NCBI GenBank assembly: GCA_030141605.1
Contig: JAQGDQ010000998.1
Location: forward strand, 1-64,000
DNA from: Tubiluchus corallicola
Lineage: Eukaryota > Priapulida > Priapulimorpha > Priapulimorphida > Tubiluchidae
Reading direction: 5' to 3'
Length of the DNA: 64,000 nt
Below the pieces are notes generated by a model. It worked only from the letters and a program-made list of their open reading frames with translations. It did no database searches and was not told where the DNA came from. The translations under genes were made by a program, and so were the position numbers. Below, piece by piece: positions 25,977 to 57,000 of this stretch; positions within the stretch are counted from its first letter, which is position 1; the number at the start of each line of letters is the position of its first letter.

Positions 25977-28900
25977 ATGAGCCTACATTATGTCCTGTAA
26001 AGAATCGCAGTTTGATTTAAATTTTTAATTTTAATACAGCATCATGCGTGACGTTATTGCAAATTTTGAATATATAATTTTCTGGCTTACTTAGCATGAT
26101 TTTAATGAAAATATTGGGGTTTTAAAAAATATGTTTTCGACTTAATGATGTTACCACCTACAGTATGTTTCTTTCTCTGATTGACACACATTTAACAAAA
26201 ACCAAGATCCTTCTGTGGCACTACAAAATACAGTTTATTTCCTCATATGTATCACGTATGATGTGATCTTTTTTCTCTCGGAAGAAGGAGGTTCGAATTC
26301 CGAACAGCGGATTTCTCTACTCGTAAATCTTCAGTCGTCTCAAGTTTGCAATAAACAGAAATAAACTGAACTATGATGCTGGAAAATATCATTACCTTAC
26401 TAAATTTAGTGCTACTTCAGAATGACTTTGGCTTTAAGATTATAGCTAAGAGAAGATCAAAGACGATTTTCGCTACTTCTACCTGTAATCTCAATTTTTT
26501 GTCGACTGCACCCCCCCCCCCCCCCACCGCACAGAAAATATATAGCTTAGTCTATTTACTCCGCTCATATACAGATTATTCTTTATGATCTAAAGATTTT
26601 CTTAAGCGGATGAAATTTCTCCCGTTTGCAATCTAAACGAAATTATTGTAATTCTCCGAACAAGACCTATCCAGCTTCGCGTGAGTGGAATAAAAAAAGT
26701 TCGATTTCATGAAAAATCATAAATTGCATAATGATAATAATAAATATTTTGCTAAGACTTCGATTTTGACTTCGTACCGAACACGTCGTGTACAAAGAAA
26801 ATTTTGCTTAAATAACTAATGTTTCTTTACACACCATTATTATAGGCCTAAAGCAATTTAAGTAAAACACACCCGACATTGCCAGCCAACAGATTTAAAG
26901 GAGAAGTGAAAGAAATTTTAACGCACATCCCAAAGACTTTCCGTGCAAAGATGTATTACTTAGCATTACGCTTGCCAGTTTGAAAGACTTATATAACTGG
27001 AAAAGAAAATTCATAATAATTTAAAATATTTGTGCCACCACCTGGTAAAACACCACAGCATGGCCATCCCAGTGTGCACCACTGGTTCACATAAAACACG
27101 TTATTGATCTTATTGACAAAATAAAGTAATTTACAATTTTGCTTAGTTAGCAAAGAGTGTGCTATGATTACTTTGATTAAACTTTACTTGTTTCAAACGA
27201 CTTCCCGTTAAAATGGTTGCGCGTAATGGTCGTCGCGGGAGAATTGAAATTACAAGTTTTATGCTGCGTTACCGTTACACACAAAGCTCTGTAAATGCAA
27301 TAAGACAACAGCGATATAAAATTTCAAGACGAATTTTTAAGCTTTATTTATAAAGAGTGTTTTCTTCAGAGTGAGTCCAGGCAACTGGGTCGAGTAGTGT
27401 GGTGTGTACTGTGTAAGGCTACAATAGCCAACGCACGCAATAAATGCAAATTATACCTACTTAATAAGGTTTATGACATGCTGCACTCGTATAGGTCTAA
27501 TGAGGTATCTTCATGGAAACGGTATAAAAGGTCTATGCATAGCACTGCACAGCATACTGAAGTAAATAACAGCATGTTCAGGTGCAACAGTACAATATGT
27601 ATACTCAGGTAAAGGGGTATAATAGGCCAATGCATAATTAATAATATGCGTGCAGGTCTAAAGCTTTTGTAGCGGTAAAGCAATTTGAAATTGACCAAAG
27701 CGGCAGCAATAAAGCTTTAGTTGAGTAAGGATGTCTATACATCTGTTTTTACATAACGACCTTTGCACACTTTCCTTATAGTGTGTCCATGTATGACGAT
27801 CAATGTACAAAAAAATGATGATTCAACGTTTCAAATACTGCAGCTTGAAGCCAAGTGAATAGATTTCATTTCACTACTCTACAGTAAACTTGAATAAAGG
27901 TCTATTGATCTGAGCAGTAACGGGAGTAACTATGGAACTACTTAAACCCGGTAAATAGTTCTTAAGCGAAGCAGTTGAGGACCGGAAATAAGGCACAGTC
28001 AAGAAGTGTCCAATTTTTGCGCTGAAAATCTTTTTAGTAAGATTTCGATGGTTCCCAATTTGTTAGAAACGAATTGGATATATATATGCAAAAATACTCA
28101 ACAGTTTTCTGTGATGTAAGATCCACAAAGAATCAGTGAAAAAATGGTCGGTTAGCTAGCTGATTGACAGTTTGAGTGTGGTCCAGTGAAAGACTCACTG
28201 CAGAAAAATTCCCACGGAAATTTGTAACTTGCGTCATTACAACAACTTTGTTTGTTTGTTTGTAGTTTGCCCACTCGCCTTATAATGCAGCCAGTATATA
28301 TATTTTATTATTATAATTTCATTACAGATAAGCTAAGCGTGTGTGACCACATTATTTAATACAAAATTTTTACAAATTAGTGCGCCAACAATGTTAACTG
28401 CTTGAAAGACTTACAAAAAACGAATCACGTAAAATAAGTTTTGTTAATTTACGATTCTTTTTTAAATAAATTTTATTGATCAAGTCACAACCACAATCGT
28501 GTGCAACTCTCTACGAAAAAAATTCGTATAAGTGAGCTTATGCTTTCATTTTCCTAAAATTTTGTTAACGTTTAATTGTTTCAGATTTCAGAGCCAAAAA
28601 GAGGCTGATCGACAACACTGAATTGACTGGAACTCAAGTAAACTGTAGTGGTATCAAGGCACGCCGTTTACACGTCTCAGCTGGTATCAAAGAACGCCAC
28701 AACAACTTACGTGTTTCCTGTTTGACATACTAGTGCTAATAACTAATTTGTTGTTCTGTGGTACTGCTTCGTGTATACGTTTTAGCGGTGTGCCATTAGT
28801 GACTATTACATAACATTTACATTTATCAAAATTACCTGTGCTGTATTTAATGGTAATCAATTTTCTGTGCATTGCGGGCTTACGTGTGGGTTAAAGCACA

Positions 28901-29074
28901 ATGCTGCATCAAGTGCTACTATTGACAAACCAAGGAATAATAATAATCCCGATACATAACACATGCACTTTTTCCTGAATAGGAATAATTAAAGAAATTT
29001 TTTTCAACTATAACATGAGCTGATAATGAGCTGCATTCATTTGGAATATTTTTTTTAAGTTTTCGATTGTCACT
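25977..29074. other. Intergenic DNA upstream of the ankyrin gene
   Basis: It contains a run of 15 C at 26511-26525 and otherwise AT-rich sequence. No gene is recognisable. The part just before 29075 should hold the ankyrin gene promoter and 5' UTR, but no clear TATA or initiator was found. Confidence 0.4.
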
Positions 29075-45810
<16,736 letters not shown>

Positions 45811-45859
45811 AGGATTATTACTTGTTCAGACCCTGGTTTTTAATTTATGCACAATGTGT

Positions 45860-45865
45860 ATTAAA
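45860..45865 (+). terminator. Candidate polyadenylation signal of the ankyrin gene
   Basis: The common variant ATTAAA lies 50 bases after the stop codon, and MITE copy C2 begins about 65 bases further on. A short 3' UTR would end before the MITE. Confidence 0.4.
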
Positions 45866-45930
45866 CTTCAACACGGATATACTTTATGCAAAGAAAAAGA
45901 ACAGTGTATAGTTAGGAAACCTCACCTAAA

Positions 45931-46305
45931 TAAGCCTTTTCACAGTTTTGTTGTGTGCACATGTAGTTGGTTTAGGTCAAAGGTTAAGTGCACCACAGCA
46001 ACGTGTTTTAGCTACAATCGTCACGCGATGCGTGTGTAAAGTAAAGCCGTCTGCCACTTCAGTTGTTTTAGTGGACTTTACTTAATCATACATTAATCTG
46101 TGCATAGAGTGATTTACTAGTAGGATCTTGCTTGGGAACAAGAAAAAGTGAACTAGGTAAAGTTGTAGCTAGCTGTTAAACCGGTTACTATTACAACAGC
46201 ATGCACTTGAGGCATTGTCAAGTGTACAGGAATGTGTTCTCTGGTACACTTAACCTGTGTCCTTTTCACGATACGCATCAATCGCTGGAACTGTGAAAAG
46301 GTTTA
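45931..46305 (-). mobile_element. MITE copy C2, 375 bp
   Basis: Reverse-oriented copy of C1. The left end is TAAGCCTTTTCACAGTT, and the right end read in reverse is TAAACCTTTTCACAGTT. The interior aligns with C1 end to end, for example TAGTAAATCACTCTA in both. It sits just downstream of the ankyrin coding region. Confidence 0.82.
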
Positions 46306-47439
46306 TTGTGTTATTGTTCGTAAAAAAGAAAAAAGAAAAATCAATGCAAACGCCTTTTAAGAGGCTTTTGTAAGACGGTATAGCAACTGTTGTTGCATAC
46401 ATGGAAGAATCTATTCAACAGAGTATGGCACAGTTTAATAATTATAATTTATTGTAAATTCAGTATTACTTGTTGTCATTGTTGGTTCTTGATTAGTGAA
46501 GTATGTTTAAAGTGTTTACAAACTTTTGTTTCGTGACAATAGTAAGTAGGCTTTACATTGAAATCAGGTAATAAGCATATTTAACAAGCTGTGCGCACAC
46601 CTGGTTTTTCCACAGTGAACGCTAAATTTTCATTTTTCGAGATGCCATTACAAAAGTATTTATTGTTTTGCAAGTAGTAAAAACGTTTTCTAGAAATTAA
46701 GAACGTGTACTCAAACAACTCTTTCAAATAGTTTTAAGTTAAAGATTTGTTTCTAGATATAGACTATCTTGGCTAATAGGGCCTGACGCTATTTGTGGAA
46801 GAGTGAATCTTTACGTTTTACTTCACAAAATTTACGAAACTTATCATTAAAACTTCTTACTACATCTTGTCAAAAGTATAAAAAATATGTTGGTAATAAT
46901 AGGTCTTCATGTGCTTATTATTAACAACATGGCTGTTAATAATGTGTGTGAGTGGTTTTTGTTATTTGTGAGACGGCTTGTGGTTTAGAGTATTATGACC
47001 CTCTTGCGACAAATTCACACCTACTCTCACGTTTAGAATAATCATGTAATTGAATGCGTGTATATATTATAAGCGACAGCTTATTACTATTCTGAAGTCA
47101 CTATAAATGTCTGTTTTGACTTAGCTTGTTAATGTTCAAATATATGTTAATGTTCAAGCCTGAGTTTGTTATGAAAACATTCGGTGGTCAGAAGTTATGC
47201 TTATTAGTCTGCTCTTACCACATTTCTATTATGCTCTAATTCAGACACCGTTGCATTTTTTTGCAATAAATGTACTTGTACTAGCAAGCATTTAATACGA
47301 AGCTATCGTGTTGTACACGTACACGTACAGTTATTGAAAGACAGAAATGTAAGTTTAAATATTAATCATAAATAAATATTAAGGATTTTATTAGTTATTT
47401 AAATCTTGAAGGAATTTTTCTTTCATATTTATTGGCTGT
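46306..47439. other. Intergenic AT-rich DNA, nothing recognised
   Basis: No exon or repeat was identified apart from short AT-rich runs. Confidence 0.45.
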
Positions 47440-47765
47440 ACAAAGGCCAAGGTGAGCTGCACGGCTGAGTGGCAACGGCAGCGTTTTGGCTACGAATTAA
47501 GGTGTGGCACCTTGTCAGTGAGTGAATGGGTGAACCACTTCGATTCTCGTTTTGGGAAGCTTCATTCGCCGTGCTGATTTGTGATGTTTACCTCGTAAAT
47601 TGAGTATGCATACACACATCCAAACGTGGCTGAGTTACAGTTACTCATCTTAGAGGCACAGTTTGGTAATGAGCCAGGTTCCAATCTCGTCACAACCATC
47701 TAATTTGAGTGGAACCTGCCATTGTGTACTGGATTCTGGCTTGCAGGATTCCAAACTGTATAAAA
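47440..47765 (+). mobile_element. SINE-like element, possibly dimeric
   Basis: A first tRNA-like part has GGCTGAGTGGCAACG (A box) and GAACCACTTCGATTCTCG (B box). A second has TGGCTGAGTTAC and GGTTCCAATCTCG. The end TGGATTCTGGCTTGCAGGA matches the intronic copy near 11490. It is not a functional tRNA: the stems do not close. Confidence 0.5.
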
Positions 47766-48164
47766 AACACAGAAGAGAGACAACCTTCTACGTTGATCAA
47801 TATATGAATTTATTTAAAATTTTGGGCATTTCATAACAATACATAGCTCATACATTCTCTGTCAATTAACTTATGAAAAACATTAAAATTGCTGAAAATT
47901 TTAGTATTTATAAACTCGCACTTTGAAGACCTTTATCTTCACCATTTCCGAAATTAACTGACATTGACATTAACACGTTATTGTCAATTAAGATATGTTC
48001 CAAAATTAACTCATTATTAATACAGTACAATTTACTCACAACAGTCGAGACTAAGAAATAGGTTAACAACTGCCGCCAACTACCAAACCATTATTTATAC
48101 CTCTTACCCAAAATAAGTTACATGGTTAAAATGTAATCTAGGGCGAGAAAAAATAGCTGAGTGG

Positions 48165-48270
48165 TTGAATGTGTTTAGCAGCAACACTGAGTTTGTTCAG
48201 TACATAGATGGGCGACTGCCAGGAAGGCCGCTTCTGATCATTTTCATTTGCCACGATAGGGAGGATATAT
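48165..48270 (+). mobile_element. SINE-like fragment
   Basis: Starts with a tRNA-like TAGCTGAGTGGTTGAATG and continues with GGGCGACTGCCAGGAAGGCC, shared with the element at 43030-43260. Confidence 0.4.
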
Positions 48271-48306
48271 ACGTTGCAATTAAAGTAAGGTCAATTTGCT
48301 GACTTG

Positions 48307-48600
48307 CCCCTAAAAAATTGCGAGAAAACGTTTTTTATTGTTTTCTTGTAGTGTCTGACAACTACAGTATATAAGGTAAGTATGAGCAAAAAGGCCTACT
48401 TATAGGCCTCGCCCTGTCGATCTACGCCTCTACGGTAATCTGGTCCAGAGATTAACATATCCCAATTAGACCGAAATTTGAGCACTGCAGCGGGCCTAAT
48501 TATGACGTCAAAAAGATGGCCGCCATTTAACCAAAATGAATGGGTATTTAGTCTACCATAATGGTGAAAAAATGCTCATTTTGACTCAAAAGCATGAAAC
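48307..48600. mobile_element. Second copy of the 35.9-kb MITE family, rearranged
   Basis: CCCCTAAAAAATTGCGAGAA starts this copy. GTCTACCATAATGGTGAAAA near 48560 matches 36028 onward. Relative to the first copy it has an insertion of about 85 bp after TCTTGTAGTGTCTG and has lost its right TIR. Confidence 0.75.
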
Positions 48601-49099
48601 TTGTACGATATGAGATACCAAGTGTACTGTTGTGTACAAAAATGTAGAGAATTCATACGCCATGCCGTGTTTGCACTATGGTTTATCCGTTGCACTATGC
48701 ATTGCGAAAACGATCAACAGAAACTAATTTTCTTACTGGTGTAGCAACTACACATGATATGGTACTACCCAATTCTGGTCCAACGTTCAACAGTGTTACT
48801 GCAAGATACTGTCAAATCTTTGGAACTAAATTGATAAAGATATACAAGTACTTCCTTGCCAAAATCTGACCAGAAAACAAAACTGGTTCAAAAATGTTTG
48901 AAACTGTTCCAAACTCAAACGCAACTTTAGTATTTTGTATAATTTAATATTTATCCTTTGACATATGAGGATATTAATACAACTACTATTAATAGGTTTA
49001 CTTAAATGATAATACTTTTCAGATCCAAAGCCGAGAAATGTTAAATTGAAATGCTGCATTTATGAACAATTTTCTTTCATTATTGTACCATAGTAAAAA

Positions 49100-50320
49100 T
49101 AACAAAGATAGATTAGGTTAGATAGTTTATTTTGACAACACATCACGTATTTTCAGAATATAAAACATCTTAATCCATAACATTCAAAAGCAATGAATGA
49201 TGTGGGGAGAAGGGAGGAGCCCAGCTTTCGAGCCCTTCACCCAAGTGTGGAGCTACACGTATCGTTCATAACATTAATGCAATTTAAAGGATTATATGTA
49301 TAAGCTTACATGAATACACAAAGCATACAAGTAACAAAATCAATTATTCATGTGAAAATAGACCTTTACAGTGACTTTAAATTAGTTTTTACGTAAGTCA
49401 AGGCATCAAAATCAAAACAGACATTAACAGTAACTTTAGTATAGTAATAAGCTAAGTCAAAAGCATACATTAACAGTGTCTTCAGACTAGTAATAAGCTA
49501 AATCAATGCAGACGTTTACAGTGAGTTCAGAATAGTAATAAGTAAGTCAAACAGATCTTCACAGTGACATCAGAATAGTAATAGGCTATGTAACTGCACT
49601 TGGAGAAGACAACATTAGATGGACCAAGAATCGAGCAGAGAATTTTCAGCAAAGAAACAAATTTGCTTACAATGCAATTTAATTTATAATGTATATCTAG
49701 ACATGAGGTATTACTTAACGTATTTTTTATAGTGATTAAAGCTAGAAAGCGTAAGTTCATTAGAAATATTTGTCCATAGTTTAATACAATTATACTTAGC
49801 AGCATGTTGGAAATAATTGGTATTGTGTTGAGGCATATAATAGTTGCTAGCTGTATGTCTTGTCTGATAAATATGTGCATTCAAGACTAGACTAAAAATC
49901 ATTAAATACCAGAGGTAATAAGTTATGATGATATTTATATATAAATAAAAGACAATAAAGGCCATAAAGTTCTTTATTTTGAAGGATTTGGCAGTTTTGT
50001 ATGTACGATTAGCATTATGATCATATGGGGAAAATGAATCAACTTCAGGATTTTTTGTTTTGTGTTATCTGAAGATCATTAAGATTAGACTTGTAGGACA
50101 CACCCCAATCCTCTATCCTCTGTACCTGTTAAGTACGGGTAAACTAAACTGTAATATAATGTCACTAGCGTTTTAGTACAAGTTCCTTAGTTTGCATACA
50201 ATGCCTATAGTTTTATTTATTTTATGTTTTACATTGATAATATGTGATTTCCATGATAAATGTTGGTCAACATATATTCCAAGGTACTTGACATTTTCTT
50301 TTCATTGGATTTTTAAATCG
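49100..50320 (-). mobile_element. LINE 3' end with tandem-repeat 3' UTR
   Basis: Minus-strand frames encode a broken RT end: KYLGIYVDQHLSWKSHI (about 50290), then YYMPQHNTNYFQHAAKYN and KLWTNISNELTLSSFNHY (49711-49850). Downstream on the minus strand, 49600-49360 holds four or five units of about 60 bp with ACAGTGA...AGAATAGTAATA, followed by a conserved-looking end with GGGCTCGAAAGCTGGGCTCC (about 49235). Several frameshifts mean it is inactive. Confidence 0.72.
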
Positions 50321-50694
50321 TTCGATAATCATCAGTCGAAACGGTTTGTAAAAAAGCTACAGTTGTCAAAAATAAAATTCTATATTTTCTTCATAAAATT
50401 TCGAGTTTTGTTGCAAAATTTTCATTATAGTGCAGAGATACTTATGAAAACACGTTTTTCTTTTCCTCGTGTATTCTGAAACTTAATGCTGATTCAACAC
50501 TGTCTTAATTGACGTGGGAAGATAGAAAGCGTACAAAGATCAATATATTATCAGTACTTGCTATCGATATTGTTAATACACAAATAGTTCTAAGTATTTG
50601 CTAACATATCTAAAGTAAATATTCACAAATGACACTGTGACCTGAATTTGCGCCAACACTGAGCCTCTTCACGCTTATAAGGGTTACCAGAGCG

Positions 50695-50700
50695 TTTATT
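50695..50700 (-). terminator. Candidate polyadenylation signal of the LCLAT1-like gene
   Basis: AATAAA on the minus strand about 375 bases past the stop codon; unverified. Confidence 0.35.
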
Positions 50701-50829
50701 AAAACTGTTTAACTATACTGATCACTTGCGACCAGGATACACTATGGTAATGAAACGACTACACCGAAGCCACATTGGCATGTTTACAGAATAAACCAGT
50801 TGCTCATTGTGCAGGGTGTATATTCATCT

Positions 50830-51030
50830 GGGTATGTTCCACTACACATTCCAGGTACCAGGAAATGTTCCAGCATGCATTACAAGTACCTGGGAATGTT
50901 TTCGTGTGAGTTACAACCACACGGGAATATTGTAATGGAATGTTCCAAAGTATGTTCCATGTACCTAGAAACTTCCAGTATACGTTCCAAGTAGCTGGGA
51001 ATGTTCCAGTACGGGTTCCCAGTAGCGCGT
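50830..51030. repeat. Degenerate repeat of GGAATGTTCCA-type motifs
   Basis: Six or seven spaced copies of AATGTTCCA or ACGTTCCA alternate with AAGTACCTGG at about 30-bp spacing. They lie directly after the LCLAT1-like stop, so they probably belong to its 3' UTR. Confidence 0.6.
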
Positions 51031-51076
51031 TCGATCATTTGCGGGTATCTCCAGCAAGCCGTCTCAGAAAACAAAG

Positions 51077-54000
51077 TTATCCAATCAAAGTTCGTTCCAG
51101 GCACTCATGTAATGTCATTTCAAACTCGGCTAGTCCACCAAACCTGTATTGTATCCCAGTCAGCACTATTGTCACTATCAACACATACAGTCTTGTTATT
51201 ACAGATTCATAAATCATGAACAGGCAGATGCAAACGTACCCCGTCCAAGATACAAGCGCTATGTAGAACAAATGTTCCGTTTGTTCAATTCTGATGTCTG
51301 ATTTGTCACCAGGGAAAGTTCTATCTCGTTCAAACTGCAAGAGCAGTTCTTCTTTTTCAACCCATCGGCTTTTGCACCATTCACTCCATTCTGTAAACAA
51401 ATTCATAATTTTTAAATATCATCAAATAACAAATTTATATATTAAACAATGCTTGACATGAAAAGATTTTTATGGGTTTCTTCTAGACATTGCTACTAGA
51501 GGATTTTAAAAGATCAACAGAGCCCATGTTTATTAGAACAACAAACAGTAAAACAAGTAATGAAACACTGCAGATAAGTAATTTAGTTTCACTTACCCGA
51601 TGAAGTGGTTGGTAAGTCGCACTTGTGAGACGAGATGTTGAAATTGACACGCGCGGGAAAATTTCCTCGAAACAAATCCAGTTCTGTGACGACTGTGTTT
51701 TCTGCGTACCCAACTGTGATGTCATACACGGCTTTCAACATATCATCTACAACAGTGATTGTTAAGCAGATTTTGAATCGAAACGGTGTCAAAATAGTAT
51801 AATCGGGGTCGTAGTTTACTTAATTAACAAGCAAGACATAACAACTAGGGGCCATCCACATATAGCGATATCAAATTTTTAGCCGATTTCGAGGATCTGC
51901 CTACCTTGCATTATATAGCGTTATCATATGCTCCATCACCTACCTACCTACTTCTTATATTGACATCACACTCATGTAGCTTTTGTACATATTATTCTTC
52001 CTCCCAAGGACAGGCAAAAACATCACTGTGTTAATTAACGGGAAACCACCAGTGGATTCTGCTGGCATCGGCATGTTCTACTGGCATCAGATAACGACAT
52101 CACGACTAAATCACCTAACTACCTTGCGTTAAAATGGTCTTAACACGTCTCTTGTCACATACCGAACTAAACTTGATATCGTTATACATGAATGCCCCTT
52201 CTTAAGACTGATATTCAGCTATAGAACCAGAGTAATCTAGAGGACCGCTAAAACTGTACAAGAAAATCGACTAAACGATCTCAAATTTCCTTAGTTTTAA
52301 CATGAATACACTAACGATGAAAAGTTAAAGCACACGTGCAATTGTGGTGTGGCTTCTCAGTTAATAATATAATCATGTATATAACTGAATGAGTGAGTGG
52401 TGCGTGAGGAGGTGAATGAGCGAAAGAGTAAGGAGTGAGTGAATGAGTCGGCCAGTAAATACAAAACTCCAGGCTCTTTAGGGTCTACAAAAATGTTATT
52501 GTTGTAGGTTCAGTAATTCATCTTGCTTGTAAATTCAGCAGTTTTTGATGGGTTCATAATGAATTGAAGTTACTATACGTACAAGAAATCTAAACGCCAG
52601 TAAAACCCTGTAAAGCCAAGGAAACAACGTAAACCTTCCACAAAGAATAAATCCCATAGTAATTGTAAAGTTACTGCAAAGTTCAAGCGAGTCTTGCTGA
52701 GAGCGCTAAAAGTCTGTAGTCGCAGTAATAAAATCCCATGTGTAAAAATAATGACAACGACGAAAGGTGAAACATCAATTTTGTAGAAGCAAAGGTTCAC
52801 ACACTAGTCTGTTCATTTAGACATGGTTTATTCATAAGAGGGATAATTGTCTCGTAATCTCAATGCTGTCAGCAATAAGTAATGAGAAAACTCAAAGCGT
52901 CTGCTTTTTTTTATTCACTCCAGTGCTTGTGACAAAAGGTTTGCACAACTTGAAAGTACAATGGCGAACGCACTACATCACAAAAAACAGTTTAACTAAA
53001 CCACACTATGTACAATGAATAATCATTGTACGAAAAACGTTTGCGAGAATCGTGCCATCAGAATAATTGTTGCTGGATTAAGTCATCTTGACAATATTAG
53101 TCAGCTTGACAATTAGTACGGTGTCAAATTTCCACTACATGCGTGCATTCTTGAAGCAAATAAGTTAGAATGGACTTAATTATAAGTACACTGAGTCTCA
53201 ATAAATTTACTCAGTGTGAATACGATTCCGACACACTGTCGCAGTGCAAATTAGCAGCGAAGTAAACCATACTTGAAAGTAGTATAAATCATAACCAAGT
53301 AAACAGGTGAGTAAACCGTTTTATTCTCAAAAGCTTGTGTAAAATGCCTTATTGCGAATGTACTATGAATGGGAATACCATTCAAATGAACCATTTCTAT
53401 GTGAGTACAGTCTTTATTAAAGCGAATCACTGTAATCAGGGTTTGAGTAAAACACCCGGTGTGTAACAGAACTTTAGAACTACTGTCTTTGCATATGGAC
53501 AAGCTTACACAAAATTCAATTGATACATTTCGCATGAAAACCGCGGCATTTATGTTAAGTATGAAACACTTGAGATGCAAGCAAGAAACATCAATTTGAC
53601 ATTGGTTATAGACATTACTGGCGCTTCGTCGTTGTACTTAACAAAAGTCTCTACAGACTTGTATGCCACAAATTCAGAATAAAACAGTTTGTAGTACAGG
53701 GGAAGTTTTACCACTCCTATAGATTTGGCATCAGTTGATTGAGCAATTTTTGCAATCGTCAGTTTACGATTTGTAGCCACCCCATCTAACCCATCCCCGC
53801 GAAACACAATAAGCAGCCCTTTATCTCGAACTTAGCGAATAATTTAATAACTGGTGAAAATCTTACGTTCTTGCATTTTCTGAGCCAGGTAGGAGAATCC
53901 TGTTGTTTTTGGATGAAGCAGATGTTCATAGGATGGCAAGTTGTTATTCTCAGCATATCTAATGCTGCCTTGTTTCGCTTCAGCACTCATATTAGTGCCT

Positions 54001-57000
54001 TCAGGAAAAATGAGAATCTATTGAGAAAAAACAACTTATGTTCTTGTGATGATTTAGCGGTTTACATTTTTGTTGGTTAGACACAAAGTAAAAGGCTAGA
54101 TAAACCTTTTTGCAATTATAATGTTTGCTTGTCTTCTCCATACTCATTCAGCTATAGAAAGAACCACCCCAAGGTCATTCCTTGAATACTGTTTTGACCA
54201 GACACGGACGGACAGACGAAAACAGAATTCTTTCTTTTACTTCTGGTCTCTCTGCAGATGGATAAGGCTTTAAGGTGTACATGTATACTGATCAGCGTCC
54301 CGGGTATTAGTTGTTTTAGAGATTATTGTAACCTTAAGTTAAATGTCTTAAAAACCTTTATTTCTGATCTTTCAGTTCACCTTTTAGAAAGCGTACGCTA
54401 AGCTGTGATAAACTATGATTTGAATGCTTTTTAATTTATTGCACTTAAGTAAGATTAAGTGTGTGGCTAAACCACCCGCTTACGTGCTATAATGTTACCA
54501 ACAACAATGGAAAATAGTCATTTGTAAACATTAAATACCTGTTATTAATTACCCAAAATTCTTTGCTTAGTCTAAAGATAAGTAAGTTTACCTGTGGTTT
54601 TGTTGCCTTTATTTCTGCAAAATAATCCATAATTGAAGCCAAAATGTTTTTGTCTTCGCTCCACTTTCTTTTGATAAAGATGAAGAAATTAACTTGCATT
54701 GCCCAGCCTGTAAATGAGGAAAATTAATTTGTTATTTACCAGAAACCTTCCAACGTTTTAATATATTATTTGACCTACAACGCGGGCCTGAAATTGATAC
54801 ATTCATACAAATACTGCTTTGTTTTAGAATTACTGATCAGCTTGCTTGTTTACTTACTTAGCTATACCTATTTGAAATTTATCTACTAAATGTACTTATA
54901 CTTATTGTGATTGCATAGAAATGTAACATTGTCAATGGGGCACCTACGGAAATTTCAATATCTTTTGCCTTTTAAAAATGGCCTTAAGATTCCTGTTGCA
55001 AGTTCATAGTAAGAAATACTACTCGTCACATGTAATTAGTACAGATGCATGTTGGACATAGTAAACATTAACCGATAGCAAATATTATCACTAAACTAAT
55101 ACCGATACTCTGTGACTGATAGACAGAAATTATTAAAATATCTTTCCAATGTACACTACTTACATTTTTCATACAGAATGAAACGTAGTTGTTCTAGACA
55201 CCGTACGAGCAAAGCCTCTGCTATTTCAGGCCACTTTGGAAAAGTTACCAAAATGAAAATAACATTGGATATTCTCGGAGCTAACAAAGCATACATAGTC
55301 TTGTCTGAGACGATAGCAGTCAATTTGTCTTTTGGTTAAAGGAAGACAGGATGATTTCGTTAAACGTAAAAAACCCTCTTCTGCTACACCGAAATAACAT
55401 TGTATTAAACAGGCTATTAAAAATCTTGTAAAATATATTTGCCCAGAGGAGACCACTGTGACTGTGAAGTAATACCAGTAGAGTTCAATGGCAACGGACC
55501 ACCACCATATGTCATAATAAGTGCTTTTATTCCACATGCGTTGTCCGTTTCATTGGCACATGACTGTGAATTTTTAGCTTTTCCAAGCAAAAAATGATAA
55601 GCTTTATGAATAAAAACTGTGCCAAATATTAATGAATTTGCTGTTGTACTGCAACAAAATAAAACACTATTTTGCTTTTTTCTGTTTCTATAATTGCAAT
55701 TAGTGGACACGTTTTACTTGAAAGTAACAATATGGGTTGCCGAGAGAGCGCATTACATCGTGAAATGTGAAATTTGATAGTTAGGTTGCACGAACTCCTT
55801 TATGTTTACAAAAATAATTGCGTGTAGTGCTGTTTCTAACTTTGTGTGTGATTAGAAGTTATTTTCAGCTACATTTATAGGATAATCTTACACATTTTAT
55901 ATGAAGTCTTATATTGCCTTTTACACACATCTGTATTTTGTCATTACAAAGGATCACAAGATGCTCCTAAGATTACTGTTTATTCCCAAGTATGCAGTAC
56001 ACTTCACAACGCACCTGGACAAAACTGCTATATTAACATTCTTGTTCTTGAACAAAATGATGACTTGTTCATCATGATGAAATGATGATAATTGATGAAG
56101 TATGTGAAAACCAAATTGTGAGAAGATGAAAATTATGATTATAACTTCTTTATTATTATCCTGCTTCTGTGTGCTTTTGCAGACAGTTGAATGCGATAAT
56201 TTAACTTGCTATCGGATATCGATTTTTTATTACTTGCACGCGTTCAGTGTTACTGCGAAGTCATATAAGACTATTTTCATTCATTTTACGAATATTTTTC
56301 AGTAATGTAATATATATATGTTGTGTTGATACATATTAATCACCAAATTCTGAAAATTTCTTTTGATAATAGCTTTTGATAATTTGGGGAGTAGAGCGTT
56401 AGTTACCCTTAATCATGTTAGCTGAAGGAGAATTTTTTATTAGGATAAACCACATATTACAATTCGCTACTAAGTGATATGCTTAAAGGCGTACAATGCT
56501 TGTATTAGTTTAACATAATTTTAGTAGATAGCGACACCACCAATTCTGGCAATAGTGTAGTATAATTACGTGGCGACATCTGTTGTCGAAAAATGATAAC
56601 TTAGTGCCCGTTTAAGTACGAAACTTTAGCGTGCATCAAGTGATATTATTTTGGCAGACAATTTTATTTAGCAATTTCTATTAACAGCGCTGAATGAACT
56701 TTAATAAGGTAGTGTTTTAAAGTGATTAATTAAGATTGTAGTTTACACACCTGGACCAGGAATGTACTTCAATCCATGCTTGAGGATAATTTTTTGCTGA
56801 CTTAATTTACTCATTCGCACCAGACATGACCAAAAGAACATCCAGTCAAGACGTGTTCGATGATTCATGATAATGATACAGGGTTCATCAGGTGCAATGC
56901 TATTACCTGTAACTGTTATTTGCACCTGTCCAATTATCTCTATCAGAGCCTGTAATATTGTAATATGAAATATAATTTATAAAGTAGGTAGGATGAAGCT

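Noticed and set aside
47440-47545. Functional tRNA gene
   Set aside because: B-box sequence is present but the acceptor and anticodon stems cannot be formed; it looks like a SINE head.
53550-53807. 85-codon minus-strand frame as an LCLAT1 exon
   Set aside because: It does not match the family, and exon 4 joins exon 5 in phase with conserved residues on both sides.
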